Shown: one piece after another, positions 55,029 to 64,000 of the stretch
Layout: every line of letters begins with the position of its first letter
Numbering within the stretch: position 1 is the stretch's first letter
From: Candidatus Nitrosocaldaceae archaeon
GTDB lineage: Archaea; Thermoproteota; Nitrososphaeria; Nitrososphaerales; Nitrosocaldaceae
Direction: 5' to 3'
Assembly (NCBI GenBank): GCA_026002835.1
Contig: BPGC01000002.1
Location: forward strand, 1 to 64,000
DNA length: 64,000 nucleotides
The notes under the pieces: generated by a model
Database searches by the model: none
What the model saw: only the letters and a program-made list of their open reading frames with translations
What the model was told of the DNA's origin: nothing
Position numbers and translations under genes: made by a program

Positions 55029-55500
55029 ACAAGTTAGTATACAAGAATTGAAAGATATATCTCAGAAGAAAGATACTATCATAATAGATGCCACTGAGCA
55101 TATCGCTGGGAGGTTATGCTCTTATGCAGCAAAACTATTGTTAAATGGTAAGAGAGTTATCATCCTTAATGCTGAAAAGGCTGTAGTTAGTGGTAATAAA
55201 GCGAATATACTGAAAGAGCAGCATGAGTATCTACAGATAGCAAGTATAATAAATCCTAAACATACTCCTAGGCATCCTAGAAGACCAGATAACATAATTA
55301 CTAGAATGATTAGAGGTATGGTTCCTAGAAAGCAACCAAAAGGTATCAAGGCTATGAAGAGGTTGAGAGTGTATATTGGAGTGCCAGAAGAGTATGCTAA
55401 TGCAAGAGCTATACAGATCGAAGATGCAAAGATAAGAAAGCCAGTAGCATATTATACAACTATATATGAGATTGCTAGACTGATAGGTTGGGAGCCATGA
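55021..55500 (+). CDS. rpl13: ribosomal protein L13
   Basis: 159 residues, TTG start overlapping the L18e stop. TIIIDATEHIAGRLCSYAAK, LLLNGKRVIILNAEKAVVSG, and PRHPRRPDNIITRMIRGMVP with GIKAMKRLRVYIGVPEEYAN are the conserved segments. L13 is an early-assembling large-subunit protein. Its TGA overlaps the rps9 ATG. Confidence 0.95.
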   Translation: MARQVSIQELKDISQKKDTIIIDATEHIAGRLCSYAAKLLLNGKRVIILNAEKAVVSGNKANILKEQHEYLQIASIINPKHTPRHPRRPDNIITRMIRGMVPRKQPKGIKAMKRLRVYIGVPEEYANARAIQIEDAKIRKPVAYYTTIYEIARLIGWEP

Positions 55501-55928
55501 CTAGATTAGAATTATACTCAGCATCAAGAAAGACTGCTAGAGCGATTGCTAGCATTGTTAAAGGTAAAGGAAGGGTTAGGATAAACAATATACCAGTTGA
55601 GATATATGAGCCAGAGATGGCTAGAAATATAATATTAACGCCATTAAAGTTAGCTGGAGACGCTATAAATAATGTAGATATAAATGTTAGAGTTCAAGGG
55701 GGAGGAGTTATAGGTCAAGCCGTTGCATCTGCTATGGCTATATCTAGAGCATTAACAAATTATAAATCAGAGGCTGCACATCCATTACCAAAGGCAACTA
55801 GAGAAAGTATAAAGGAAAGGATATTAGAGTATGATAAGCATCTATTGTCTGGAGATCCTAGACAAGTTGAACCCAAAAAGTTTGGTGGACCAGGAGCTAG
55901 AAGAAGGAAACAAAAGTCTTATAGATGA
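55497..55928 (+). CDS. rps9: ribosomal protein S9
   Basis: 143 residues from ATG at 55497 (an upstream TTG at 55488 is less likely because the ATGA overlap with rpl13 is the normal coupling). SASRKTARAIASIVKGKGRV, INNVDINVRVQGGGVIGQAV and the C-terminal PKKFGGPGARRRKQKSYR, which reaches the decoding centre, are intact. In most archaea rpoN and rpoK follow; here a convergent restriction-modification locus does. Confidence 0.95.
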   Translation: MTRLELYSASRKTARAIASIVKGKGRVRINNIPVEIYEPEMARNIILTPLKLAGDAINNVDINVRVQGGGVIGQAVASAMAISRALTNYKSEAAHPLPKATRESIKERILEYDKHLLSGDPRQVEPKKFGGPGARRRKQKSYR

Positions 55929-55965
55929 TTATTCAAGCCTAGATTCAATAGGCTCAAACAACTTA

Positions 55966-57000
55966 CTATATTTCAAGTATCTCAACTACCCTTGGATAAT
56001 CTACTAACAAGCCTCTACCTTTAACATATCTAGCTATCTTAAAGTACTTCTTGTAAGCATATGGTAATCTAGGTAGATCTATTCTAAAATCATCCTTGCT
56101 TATATAATAATTCTGATTGTTTAGTCCAGTTAGTAAAGAATCTATCCATGATTCCCATCTCGATAACTCATTATTATCCATATCAAGTTGCTCCTTGTAT
56201 ATCTTTGATAATAACAGATAATGTCCTCCATACTTTAGCATTATGTATGTTATTATATCATATCCAATATTGCTTTTGTATCCATATCTCTTACCTAACT
56301 CTAAAGTATATCTTCCTATCAATGTTAATTTACCATTAGCATCTATTAATGCATTCTGGATCAAGAATAGCTTGTAATTCAATAGGAATGAACTTGCTCT
56401 CTTTGCATTCTTGAACCTATTTACCAATTTATCTTTCCATAGTTTATTTAACAATGTATTCAATGTATAACCTTTCCTTAATCTACTAGATATATCCAAT
56501 GCATAAAATACTTCTTCTGGTCTTGTCTCTCTCCAGTATGAGTATGATCTTTTTATCTCTTTAACCTTCTTAACGTACTCTTTACCGATATTTATAACAT
56601 CTGCTTCTTTCTCAAGCCTTACATTCCTTGGTTCATCTTGTTTATATGAGAATAACCCTATGCTTATTATTCATGGCTATAACATCCTTTATATAATCAG
56701 CAACGTCAAACCCTTCAATATTGGTATCTGGTATTACTATATACGCTAATGGAAATATGCTATTATAGGCTATAGTTTGTCCTAAACCAGTAAGGTATTC
56801 ATGCTTATATACAAATGGTGTCTTTACCTCAAATGCTACTGGTAATATACTTTTCTAATATTTAATGGTATGAATACAAAATCTGGTTTTGGAAAGTCCA
56901 TCGATACTCGTGATATAAATACATCCTTGAAGATATCTTTATAATTATTTAATATACTTCTTGAGATCACATCAACAAACTCATCATGCGTTAGATTCAT
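55966..57000 (-). pseudogene. restriction endonuclease (PD-(D/E)xK type) with two frameshifts
   Basis: Three minus-strand pieces connect in order. From ATG 57000: MNLTHDEFVDVISRSILNNY and DFPKPDFVFIPLN; after a slip near 56850: LPVAFEVKTPFVYKHEYLTG with the E-x-K nuclease motif, through AYIVIPDTNIEGFDVADYIK; after a second slip near 56670: GLFSYKQDEPRNVRLEKEAD into the last frame, which ends at 55966. The final 177-residue frame (55966-56499) alone has no catalytic motif. It starts within the end of the methylase gene, the normal arrangement of a type II pair. With the nuclease broken, the methylase may remain as an orphan. Confidence 0.7.
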
Positions 57001-57973
57001 TGCTCAATCTTACATAGATATTCTTGATTATATTATTAAAATATTCTTTTTGCTCTTTCAATTTATCCTCTTCTTTCCTAAATATTAAGCAGTATTGATG
57101 GTGTCTATTGCCTATATAACTAGAGTATATTCCTAGAGGTATCAATGGCTTATCATCTTGTAACCATAATTTTTCATCCTTTGGTATCCATCTCTCGCTC
57201 AAAGTTATTAATGTATCAAATGCTAAAGGATATAACCTTCCATCAGCATATATATTATCGGTTATTATAGTAAGATATCCTTTATCTTCTGTTATATCAT
57301 ATACCTTATCAAATATTCTCTTCTGTTCAATTATAAATACTGCATAATCATCTATATTTCCTAGGTCTCTCGGATCTTGAGAATATATAGTATGTAAGCC
57401 TTGCTCTGCCCTCTTCTTCTGCCTAATGTAATTCCGTTTTAATTGGTTCCAATATGGGGGTGAAGTTATTACATACTTTATCTTAGGTAAGTCATACTTG
57501 GTCCATATTTTATCTATCTCTCTAGAATCTCCAACTATTATGATATGCTGCAATTCTTCATAACCTATAAACTTGTCAAGTTTGTTCTGCTCTTTTGCTC
57601 GCTTTAATCTTTCCCTTGCCATATCAGCCCAGTATTGTGATAACTCTATGCCTATACCATTCCTATTACTCTCAAATGCTGCTAACAATGTTGAACCACT
57701 TCCTAGAAAAGGATCAAGTATCCATTCTCCCTTCTTTGTAAAGAATTGTATGAATTCCTTTACTAATGACTCTGGAAAACTAGCAGGATGCTTAATCTTA
57801 TCATCATTTCTAGGAGGAGGAGAATGAATAAAATAACTCTTATCTGATAATCTTCTATTCTCTGGTTTGTTATAATTGATTACCTTCTCTCCATCTGAGT
57901 TATAAACTACCCATGACTTGGTAAACTTGATCCAATCTTTTCCATCAAGATCATTCAATCTATTCTTATCCAT
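56984..57973 (-). CDS. type II DNA methyltransferase (N4-cytosine/N6-adenine, beta class-like)
   Basis: 329 residues. KYVITSPPYWNQLKRNYIRQ near residue 168 carries the catalytic S-P-P-Y, typical of N4-cytosine and some N6-adenine enzymes. The AdoMet site ILDPFLGSGSTLLAAFESNR lies N-terminal to it (about 83-102) followed by GIGIELSQYWADMARERLKR. An N-terminal target-recognition part begins MDKNRLNDLDGKDWIKFTKS. It protects DNA at the recognition site of the adjacent, broken nuclease. The frame is intact. Confidence 0.85.
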   Translation of the reverse strand: MDKNRLNDLDGKDWIKFTKSWVVYNSDGEKVINYNKPENRRLSDKSYFIHSPPPRNDDKIKHPASFPESLVKEFIQFFTKKGEWILDPFLGSGSTLLAAFESNRNGIGIELSQYWADMARERLKRAKEQNKLDKFIGYEELQHIIIVGDSREIDKIWTKYDLPKIKYVITSPPYWNQLKRNYIRQKKRAEQGLHTIYSQDPRDLGNIDDYAVFIIEQKRIFDKVYDITEDKGYLTIITDNIYADGRLYPLAFDTLITLSERWIPKDEKLWLQDDKPLIPLGIYSSYIGNRHHQYCLIFRKEEDKLKEQKEYFNNIIKNIYVRLSNESNA

Positions 57974-58071
57974 CTATATAATGATCACTAGCCTCATTAT
58001 TAATCCTTGTTTGTTCAAAATACTGTATAAATACCATAAGACTAAAATTACAATCTATTAATAATCAAACC

Positions 58072-58617
58072 ATGAATCTATGGCATGATCTAAACATTGG
58101 TAAACATGCACCAGATATAATCAATGTTATAGTAGAGATACCTAAAGGTTCGATGAATAAGTATGAGTATGATAAGGAGAATAATATTATAAAGTTGGAT
58201 AGAGTATTATTCTCTCCTTTACATTATCCTGGAGATTATGGGATGATCCCTAGAACTCTAGGAGAGGATGGAGATCCTTTAGATGCATTAGTGCTAGTAA
58301 CAAATCCAACATATCCAGGAGTGCTTATAGAATCTAGACCTATAGGCTTGTTAAGGATGAATGATTCTGGCGTGATTGATGATAAGATATTATGTGTGCC
58401 TAAAGATGATCCTAGATACGATAGTTTGAGAGGGATAGATGATATGGAATTACATACATTAAAAGAGATGGCTCATTTTTTCCAAGTTTATAAAGATTTG
58501 GAGGGTAAAAAAGTAGAGATCGTAGGTTGGTATGATGTAGATGAAGCAAAGAATGTTATAATAAGATCTATAGAGTTGTATAATGAGAAGTTCGGTAAAA
58601 GATCAGAGATAATCTAA
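58072..58617 (+). CDS. ppa: inorganic pyrophosphatase
   Basis: 181 residues. VIVEIPKGSMNKYEYDKENN, FSPLHYPGDYGMIPRTLGED and GDPLDALVLVTNPTYPGVLI (D-x-x-D-x-x-x-x at residues 64-70) bind metal and pyrophosphate; VCVPKDDPRYDSLR-like LCVPKDDPRYDSLRGIDDME follows. It hydrolyses PPi and drives biosynthesis. Its 3' end overlaps the convergent HAD gene by 15 bases. Confidence 0.95.
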   Translation: MNLWHDLNIGKHAPDIINVIVEIPKGSMNKYEYDKENNIIKLDRVLFSPLHYPGDYGMIPRTLGEDGDPLDALVLVTNPTYPGVLIESRPIGLLRMNDSGVIDDKILCVPKDDPRYDSLRGIDDMELHTLKEMAHFFQVYKDLEGKKVEIVGWYDVDEAKNVIIRSIELYNEKFGKRSEII

Positions 58618-59235
58618 TACTTTTAACAAGTTCTTATCATTTATTATCTTATCAGTAGATCTTATTATATCATCTTTAGGATCGAATGCTATACCTATGT
58701 TAGCAGTCTCTATCATGCATCTATCAGCATTAGTATCTCCTACTGCAATACTATAATTCAGATTATATTCCTTCATAGCCTTTTCTAGATGATATCTCTT
58801 ACATACTGATATTTTACAATAACAATTGATCTTTTCCCATCCTAGAGGCATTCTAACCTCTCCAGTTACAATATCATTATTCATAACTAGATCATTAGCG
58901 TATGTAAAGTCTAAACCTCCTAACTTTTTAGCAATATACTCAGTTACTAGAGTGTAACTATCGCTTATTATACCAACTCTATAATCTTTCTTCAATTCAT
59001 TAACCAATTCTTCAGCACCATAGTTTAATTGTATCTTATCTACTGCATCTAAGATATCTTCTTTGCTTAAACCTTCCCAAAATCTTGCTATCTTCTCTGT
59101 CTTTATATATCCATACTCATTACTATTCATGATAGATTTGATTTGCTCCATAACATTCTTCAGTTTTGCTAATGCGAATACAGTTCTACCATTTAAGATA
59201 GTTCCATCCATATCTAACGCTACTATACCTTTCAT
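58603..59235 (-). CDS. HAD phosphatase, SerB-like
   Basis: 210 residues. Motif I IVALDMDGTILNGRT (nucleophile and acid aspartates near residues 8-10), motif II VGIISDSYTLVTEY near 92, a SerB-like LGGLDFTYANDLVM region, and motif IV IAVGDTNADRCMIETANIGI near 165. The family holds phosphoserine phosphatases and phosphoglycolate-type enzymes. The cap between motifs I and II is the small helical kind. Substrate is uncertain. Confidence 0.82.
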   Translation of the reverse strand: MKGIVALDMDGTILNGRTVFALAKLKNVMEQIKSIMNSNEYGYIKTEKIARFWEGLSKEDILDAVDKIQLNYGAEELVNELKKDYRVGIISDSYTLVTEYIAKKLGGLDFTYANDLVMNNDIVTGEVRMPLGWEKINCYCKISVCKRYHLEKAMKEYNLNYSIAVGDTNADRCMIETANIGIAFDPKDDIIRSTDKIINDKNLLKVLDYL

Positions 59236-59268
59236 TACCTTTGAGAATTTCTAGCGTTATAATATTCC

Positions 59269-59625
59269 TTACTCTCTCTTTATCATGCTACAAGAACAAC
59301 GTGCTACTACCGTTCCTTGCTTAGATATAGCCCATTCTAATAATGGTATTATTGCTTTCCTTAAACTCTTACCTTGTTCTGTTAATGTATACTCTACTCT
59401 AGGAGGTATCTCATTGTATGCATGCCTTTCAACCAAGCCTTCTTTCTGTAGCTCTTTTAGCATATCTGCCAATGTTTTAGGACTTATGAGTTGCAACTCT
59501 TTCATAAGATCGTTATATCTTATACTACCATGATTTCCTATCTCATTAATTATTAATAATGCCCATTTCTTACTTATCAGATCTATTATTCCTTCTAACG
59601 GACATAAGCATATTACATCATTCAT
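59269..59625 (-). CDS. HxlR-family winged-helix regulator
   Basis: 118 residues. CPLEGIIDLISKKWALLIIN is the family opening (C-P-x...I-x-G/S-K-W). GSIRYNDLMKELQLISPKTL and ADMLKELQKEGLVERHAYNE form the DNA-binding helices, and PPRVEYTLTEQGKSLRKAII the wing. Five cysteines in the whole protein, including C-x-C near the end (ARCSCSMIKRE), could sense redox or metal. Its target is unknown. Confidence 0.88.
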   Translation of the reverse strand: MNDVICLCPLEGIIDLISKKWALLIINEIGNHGSIRYNDLMKELQLISPKTLADMLKELQKEGLVERHAYNEIPPRVEYTLTEQGKSLRKAIIPLLEWAISKQGTVVARCSCSMIKRE

Positions 59626-59648
59626 ATTATCTATTATGGATAGATAAC

Positions 59649-60341
59649 TTATAAATAATTCTTAAACCTTTCAAGCAGGTATAATCCATTTGCTAACATG
59701 CCATGATCATTATTGAGATAGATAGCAACCTCTTCTAATCCTAGATTATTAATATTATCTATTATCTCATCCAACTCATTCTCTTCATAAAGATATGAAT
59801 ACCAGATATATCTCCCATGTAATCTGAGATATACTTTATTATTACTAGCAATTATATCTCTAGGGAGATCTGGAGCATCTACTGAGCAAAAGATTGCAAA
59901 CTCATTTATCTTATCAGCATATTGCCACCAACTAGGATCTCTGAACTCAATAACAAATCTATCATCATCAAACATACTTGCAAACTCTTTAACGATCTTG
60001 AGGTTATCATCACTATATATAAAGGAAGGAGGCATCTGGAATAACCAGAATCTAATTCTATAATCCATAGGTTTCAGTATATCAGCAAATTTATTGAATA
60101 GTTCAACTGCTCTTCCTCTTAATCTTGCATAATGAGTGATCGATCTATGAACCTTGATGGCAAATCTGAAACTGCTAGGAGCTTTACTCCATGCTTTCAT
60201 CCAATTTTTACTAGGAAACCTATAGAAACTAGCATTGATCTCTACACTATTGAATCCTTGCATTAAATACCATTCAAATGCTGATGGTTTGGCTTTGTTC
60301 CAATCATAAGTATAGCCAGAAGTGCCAATCCATGCTTTCAT
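59649..60341 (-). CDS. DUF72-family protein
   Basis: 230 residues with a TIM-barrel-like pattern. AWIGTSGYTYDWNKAKPSAF starts the domain, SVEINASFYRFPSKNWMKAW follows, then FRFAIKVHRSITHYARLRGR, FWLFQMPPSFIY and VIEFRDPSWW. Family members are conserved in bacteria and archaea with unproved biochemistry, sometimes beside DNA-repair genes. It is convergent with nothing and divergent from the broken membrane-protein region. Confidence 0.82.
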   Translation of the reverse strand: MKAWIGTSGYTYDWNKAKPSAFEWYLMQGFNSVEINASFYRFPSKNWMKAWSKAPSSFRFAIKVHRSITHYARLRGRAVELFNKFADILKPMDYRIRFWLFQMPPSFIYSDDNLKIVKEFASMFDDDRFVIEFRDPSWWQYADKINEFAIFCSVDAPDLPRDIIASNNKVYLRLHGRYIWYSYLYEENELDEIIDNINNLGLEEVAIYLNNDHGMLANGLYLLERFKNYL

Positions 60342-60349
60342 GTCTTTAA

Positions 60350-61005
60350 TTGAATATTTTTATGAATAAATGTTTAGGATCAGAAAATAACTTTATCATA
60401 TCAATTAGATTGGATATGGCTAATGTGAATAGGGATAATAATACATTATTACAAGCTAATGCTACTATTATAGCTGGATTATTTATATTGATTTCAATTA
60501 TAGCACAAATAAAACTACAACCTATCCAAATTGATGATTATTTATTTACATGGGAGTATGTTATAAATGGCACGTCTGAGAATATACCTCCTAAACTCAA
60601 ATAATATCTGATAGATAATTATGGTATTACATGGTTAGATATAACTAATATAACTAGAACAGATAAACAGATTAAGATAAGTGCAAATGATACAAATATT
60701 CCTGAAATAGCTATTAAACGTGGTAATACAACATGTGATGGTAAAGTCTTCTTATAGCAATGACATCTACTTTATCTATAATGATAATATTATTTGATAC
60801 TTTCTTACAAAATGAACTATATGATCTAATAGATAACATTCTTTATTTAGCAATTGCAATATTCTTAGGAATCGGATTATGGCTAATTAGACAGCTTAGA
60901 CTGTTTAATGTCATTAATCTAATTAGACGTCGTATAATACTGGGTATTATTCTTATTATAAGTGAAATAGGAATAATATATTATGTTATTATAACAATAC
61001 AATAG
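60350..61005 (+). pseudogene. fragmented membrane protein
   Basis: Two open pieces occupy the interval. 60350-60604 encodes 84 residues with a helix in NTLLQANATIIAGLFILISI and a loop DDYLFTWEYVINGTSENIPP. 60605-60755 is read only in the same frame after the stop (LIDNYGITWLDITNITRT). 60760-61005 encodes 81 residues with two helices (LYLAIAIFLGIGLWLIRQLR). The parts look like one small membrane protein broken by point changes. Two short separate genes are the alternative. The sequence LLQANATIIAGLFILISI is reminiscent of archaeal membrane proteins of unknown role. Confidence 0.4.
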
Positions 61006-61184
61006 CACTAATCTATATTATAATAAAGAATATCAACTAATCATCAATAATAACCAAGGTCAATAACAAATACTAACAAAATATTATTAAAAACTGCAAA
61101 TAGAACATTTATAGATATTTACCTAGAGTTATGTGATATATTGCTAATATAATATTTATAAGATATTAATTAACAATAACTGAT

Positions 61185-62690
61185 ATGAAAGGTAAGAAAT
61201 ACGTTCTTAGTGCTGATAGAACGTTAATGTCTCATTATAGAGATAACATGCTTTTTGGATTCATAGCAACCTTTCCAGCAGAGAAGATACCTCCATTCAT
61301 ATACAAAACTGTATTCTGTCCAACTATAGAGTTTGATAAGGATACTGGAGAAGCATTTGTAGCACCTCTCGGCTTAAGAAGAGTTGAGAGTGGCTTATTA
61401 AAAGAGTTCGATAAGCAAGATGTATTCATAGCACATCCAGATTATATTGAGAAGGCTATAGGAGAGGATACAAAGATAGTAGGGTTGAATGTTATGGATC
61501 CTAGAGGTATAGGACCAGTTCCATCTGCATTAACACAAGGTAAGATGACTCCAATAAATAGAATATCATTCAGAAATTTATGCAATAGGGTTAAAGAGTT
61601 GAAGAAAAAGTATAACTTCAAAGTTGTTGTTGGAGGTCCAGGAGCATGGCAGTTCTCATTTAGCAAAAGCGAGAGGGAAGAGTATGGTATAGATCATGTA
61701 GTTATTGGAGAGGCTGATGATAAGATAGTTAACATATATAATGATATAATACATGATAAAGCTGATGAGGTTATATTCTCAAGAACATATACTCTAGAAG
61801 AGATACCATACATAAAAGGTCCTACTACTAATGGTTGTATTGAAGCTATGAGAGGCTGCGGTAGAGGTTGTGATTTCTGTGATCCAAATCTTAGGAAGAA
61901 GCGAGACTTTCCTATTGATAGATTGAAAGAAGAGGCTATGATTAACCTTAGATATGGTATTACTAGTGTATGGTTACAATCAGAAGAGATATTGTTATAT
62001 GGATCGGATAATAAAGAGTTAATACCTAACAAAGATGCAGTAACAGAATTGTTCAAAGAATTGAAATCGTTACCAAACGTCAATTATGTAGGAGCAATAC
62101 ATCTAACATTCTCATCTGCTATGGCAGAACCAGAATGTGTGAAAGCTATGAGCACTATAAACAATTTCGGGCCAGATAGATGGAACGGAGTTCAAGTTGG
62201 ATTAGAAACAGCATCACCAAGCCTCATAGCAAAGCATATGCCTTATAAGGTAAAACCTTTCAGCCCAGAAGAATGGCCATGGGTTGTAAGGAATGGAATA
62301 AAATTATTGAACGATAATTACTACTTTGTAGCAAATACATTGATCATAGGTTTACCAGGAGAGACTGATGATGATGTCAGAGATACAATCGAATTATTAA
62401 AAAGTTTAGATGGAATGGCTACAGTAGTGGCTCCTATGTTCTATACAGATTATCATGATCCTACTAGATCATTATATGGAGAAAATATGACTAAGATGCA
62501 ATGGGAATTATACTTTAGATGTTGGTATCTTACAGCAAAAACAGTATCAAATTGGTTCTGGTATGGAACTGCACATTTCAGTCCAATTATGAGGATGATA
62601 GCTGCTACATTCGGTAAATTTGGTTCATGGTATGTTCTTAAACTGATCCGTGATGGAGCAAAGAAGCATGCTGGGATTTATTTAGACTGA
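61185..62690 (+). CDS. radical SAM protein with a B12-binding-like N-terminal domain (paralogue B)
   Basis: 501 residues. The plan equals that of 44565-46181: AFVAPLGLRRVESGLLKEFD and VIGEADDKIVNIYNDIIHDK in the N-terminal domain, then GCIEAMRGCGRGCDFCDPNL with CxxxCxxC near residue 224, and VQVGLETASPSLIAKHMPYK near 347. Identity between the two is moderate, so the split is old. It lacks D-x-H-x-x-G for cobalamin. No obvious substrate. A TATA-like box (TATAATATTTATAAGA) lies about 30 bases upstream of the ATG. Confidence 0.78.
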   Translation: MKGKKYVLSADRTLMSHYRDNMLFGFIATFPAEKIPPFIYKTVFCPTIEFDKDTGEAFVAPLGLRRVESGLLKEFDKQDVFIAHPDYIEKAIGEDTKIVGLNVMDPRGIGPVPSALTQGKMTPINRISFRNLCNRVKELKKKYNFKVVVGGPGAWQFSFSKSEREEYGIDHVVIGEADDKIVNIYNDIIHDKADEVIFSRTYTLEEIPYIKGPTTNGCIEAMRGCGRGCDFCDPNLRKKRDFPIDRLKEEAMINLRYGITSVWLQSEEILLYGSDNKELIPNKDAVTELFKELKSLPNVNYVGAIHLTFSSAMAEPECVKAMSTINNFGPDRWNGVQVGLETASPSLIAKHMPYKVKPFSPEEWPWVVRNGIKLLNDNYYFVANTLIIGLPGETDDDVRDTIELLKSLDGMATVVAPMFYTDYHDPTRSLYGENMTKMQWELYFRCWYLTAKTVSNWFWYGTAHFSPIMRMIAATFGKFGSWYVLKLIRDGAKKHAGIYLD

Positions 62691-62781
62691 TTTCTGTATT
62701 ATAATTTTTCATAATTTTATTATATTTCATATCATCATCATATCATAAAATATATATGTAGAGTTACTGTTATCATAAATT

Positions 62782-63843
62782 ATGCTGAAAACTATAATTG
62801 CTATAATTACTTTAAGTACAGTATTATTAGCAGCAAATGCACAAGCACAAATACCCATACCAAATATCGAGATTAAAACGGTTGAAGGTAAATATGTTAA
62901 TGAAGAATTGGGTATAGAGATCACATTACCAGAAGGCTGGTCTGGTATGGAGTTTCCATCTATGGTATTACCAAGTTCACCATTAATTGCAGGTTTTGGA
63001 GCTGCGCCTGGGGGTATTGATATGACAGGTATGTCAGTAGGCTCTCCAATGATGATGCTTGTAGTAATGGATGCTGAAAAGGCTAAAGAGATAAAAGCTG
63101 AACCTACATCTACAGAAGAGTTTACAGAACCTACAGAACCAGAGACAGTAGAAAGTAAAGTAGAATGTAGAGTATTATCATTTAATCTAGTAGATGTTGA
63201 TGGAGCTAAAGGAATGGAAGGAGTTGTAGAATGTGATACAGAGGATGAGAATGGAAATCCTATAACTATTAGAGCTAAAGGTTTATGGGTATCACAAGAG
63301 TTTGATAATACAATAAGAACAATACAAGTAATGTTCAGTTCTAAAGTCGAGGATTATGACAAGTATATTAATGACTTTGACAATTCTCTGCAGACACTTA
63401 GAATATCTAATGCAAAACCATTATCGATGAACCTTGAGAAAGAGGTAGTTGAGAAGGTTATAATAGATGATACTGAGGTTGATATAAAGATATCAAGTAA
63501 TTCGGATATAAGCAATGTACAGTTTAATGAGGAAGATAAAAGCATCTCATTCAAAGTTGAAGGTAGTGATGGAAGTCTAGGTATGGCTGAGATATATTTA
63601 AGTAATGTTCTAAAAGGTCCTTATACAGTAACAATAGATGGTGAACCTATAGATGCTATACCTATTGTAAACCCAGAAACCAATGAAGAGGGTATAAAGA
63701 TAGTATATATGCATAGCATACATGAGGTAAAGATCGTTGGAACAGAGGTAGTTCCAGAATTCCCATTAGCTGTGTTACCAATACTTGCAATAATAACTGG
63801 AACAATAATATTATTGACTAGAAAGAGCAGTTTGAATATTTAA
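62782..63843 (+). CDS. secreted, membrane-tethered protein with PEFP-type C-terminal signal
   Basis: 353 residues. A signal peptide lies at residues 1-22 (TIIAIITLSTVLLAANAQAQ). The mature part is beta-rich, with YVNEELGIEITLPEGWSGME near residue 40 typical of a PsbP-like or lipoprotein-like domain, and a glutamate/proline/threonine segment (TSTEEFTEPTEPETVE) near 112. The end reads VVPEFPLAVLPILAIITGTI plus LLTRKSSLNI: a sorting signal like PEFG-CTERM with P replacing G. It probably decorates the cell surface. Confidence 0.7.
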   Translation: MLKTIIAIITLSTVLLAANAQAQIPIPNIEIKTVEGKYVNEELGIEITLPEGWSGMEFPSMVLPSSPLIAGFGAAPGGIDMTGMSVGSPMMMLVVMDAEKAKEIKAEPTSTEEFTEPTEPETVESKVECRVLSFNLVDVDGAKGMEGVVECDTEDENGNPITIRAKGLWVSQEFDNTIRTIQVMFSSKVEDYDKYINDFDNSLQTLRISNAKPLSMNLEKEVVEKVIIDDTEVDIKISSNSDISNVQFNEEDKSISFKVEGSDGSLGMAEIYLSNVLKGPYTVTIDGEPIDAIPIVNPETNEEGIKIVYMHSIHEVKIVGTEVVPEFPLAVLPILAIITGTIILLTRKSSLNI

Positions 63844-63975
63844 TAATTTTCCATATATTTTTGATTGTCTATTAATACAGTTATACTATATTATATGCCA
63901 TTACTCATCTTAACCATTTCAATTTTGTGCCTTTATAGCCATAAGTATTTAATATAATTCCGATAAGCAGATCAT

Positions 63976-64000
63976 GTGAATATAAGTAAAGCATTGTTAG
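63976..64000 (+). CDS. possible start of a further gene (truncated by window edge)
   Basis: GTG at 63976 begins an open frame (GTG AAT ATA AGT AAA GCA TTG TTA) to the end of the window. A TATA-like TTTAATATAA lies about 25 bases before it, matching the leaderless spacing seen at other genes here. Only eight codons are visible. Confidence 0.3.

Overview
The window is archaeal and most likely from the Nitrososphaerota (Thaumarchaeota). The evidence is two surface proteins with PEFG/PEFP-type C-terminal sorting signals, cupredoxins, a TFB, Gar1, RNA polymerase subunit D, an archaeal exosome/SBDS operon, a proteasome beta subunit, archease, an AhbA-AhbB fusion and a Sulfolobus-type ferredoxin domain. 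The DNA is very AT-rich, coding is dense, starts are often leaderless (TATA box about 25 nt before the start codon), and TTG/GTG starts are common. No ammonia-oxidation genes are present, so the lifestyle is not fixed by this segment.

Layout. 1-3.1 kb: RimK-type ligase (cut by the left edge), an ArsB/NhaD-type permease and a small MscS channel. 3.3-7.9 kb: a decay island with a broken lysA-type decarboxylase, a transposase relic between perfect 35-bp inverted repeats, a HicBA toxin-antitoxin pair, a frameshifted MT-A70 methylase with a ParB-like fragment, and an IS1595-type element (8-bp target duplication) sitting inside an older IS5-type transposase. 7.9-21 kb: a RecA-fold ATPase, DUF2024 protein, membrane cupredoxin, a P-loop ATPase paired with a coiled-coil protein carrying an exact 225-bp internal duplication, an AbrB/VapC-like pair, a processive glycosyltransferase, a SWIM protein plus BrxL-type ATPase pair, and a ferredoxin fusion. 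21-34 kb: LigD-type phosphoesterase, a pentapeptide-TIR fusion, metabolic and redox genes (NAD kinase, Nob1, rhodaneses, thioredoxin, dehydrogenase/aldolase pair), and a second cupredoxin. 34-46 kb: a GC-rich small transcript candidate, argH, archease, a large surface protein, three DUF2589 proteins, gar1-tfb, an OLD nuclease, siroheme decarboxylase and a radical SAM protein. 46-64 kb: aIF5A with an apparent intron, a C/D box sRNA candidate, TauE, a HEPN-like protein, homoserine dehydrogenase, the exosome operon, the rpoD-L18e-L13-S9 operon, a restriction-modification locus with a broken nuclease, pyrophosphatase and further small genes.

The strongest unusual feature is the translation factor aIF5A gene (46325-46744). 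Its reading frame is broken by exactly 21 nt, which contain an in-frame TAA and fold as a bulge-helix-bulge. The cleavage sites predicted by archaeal splicing rules restore a perfect aIF5A of 132 residues, and the intron splits the codon of the lysine that becomes hypusine. A candidate C/D box sRNA follows 36 nt after this gene. Other points worth attention are the SWIM/BrxL-core pair, the pentapeptide-TIR fusion, and the ATPase/coiled-coil pair with its exact internal repeat.
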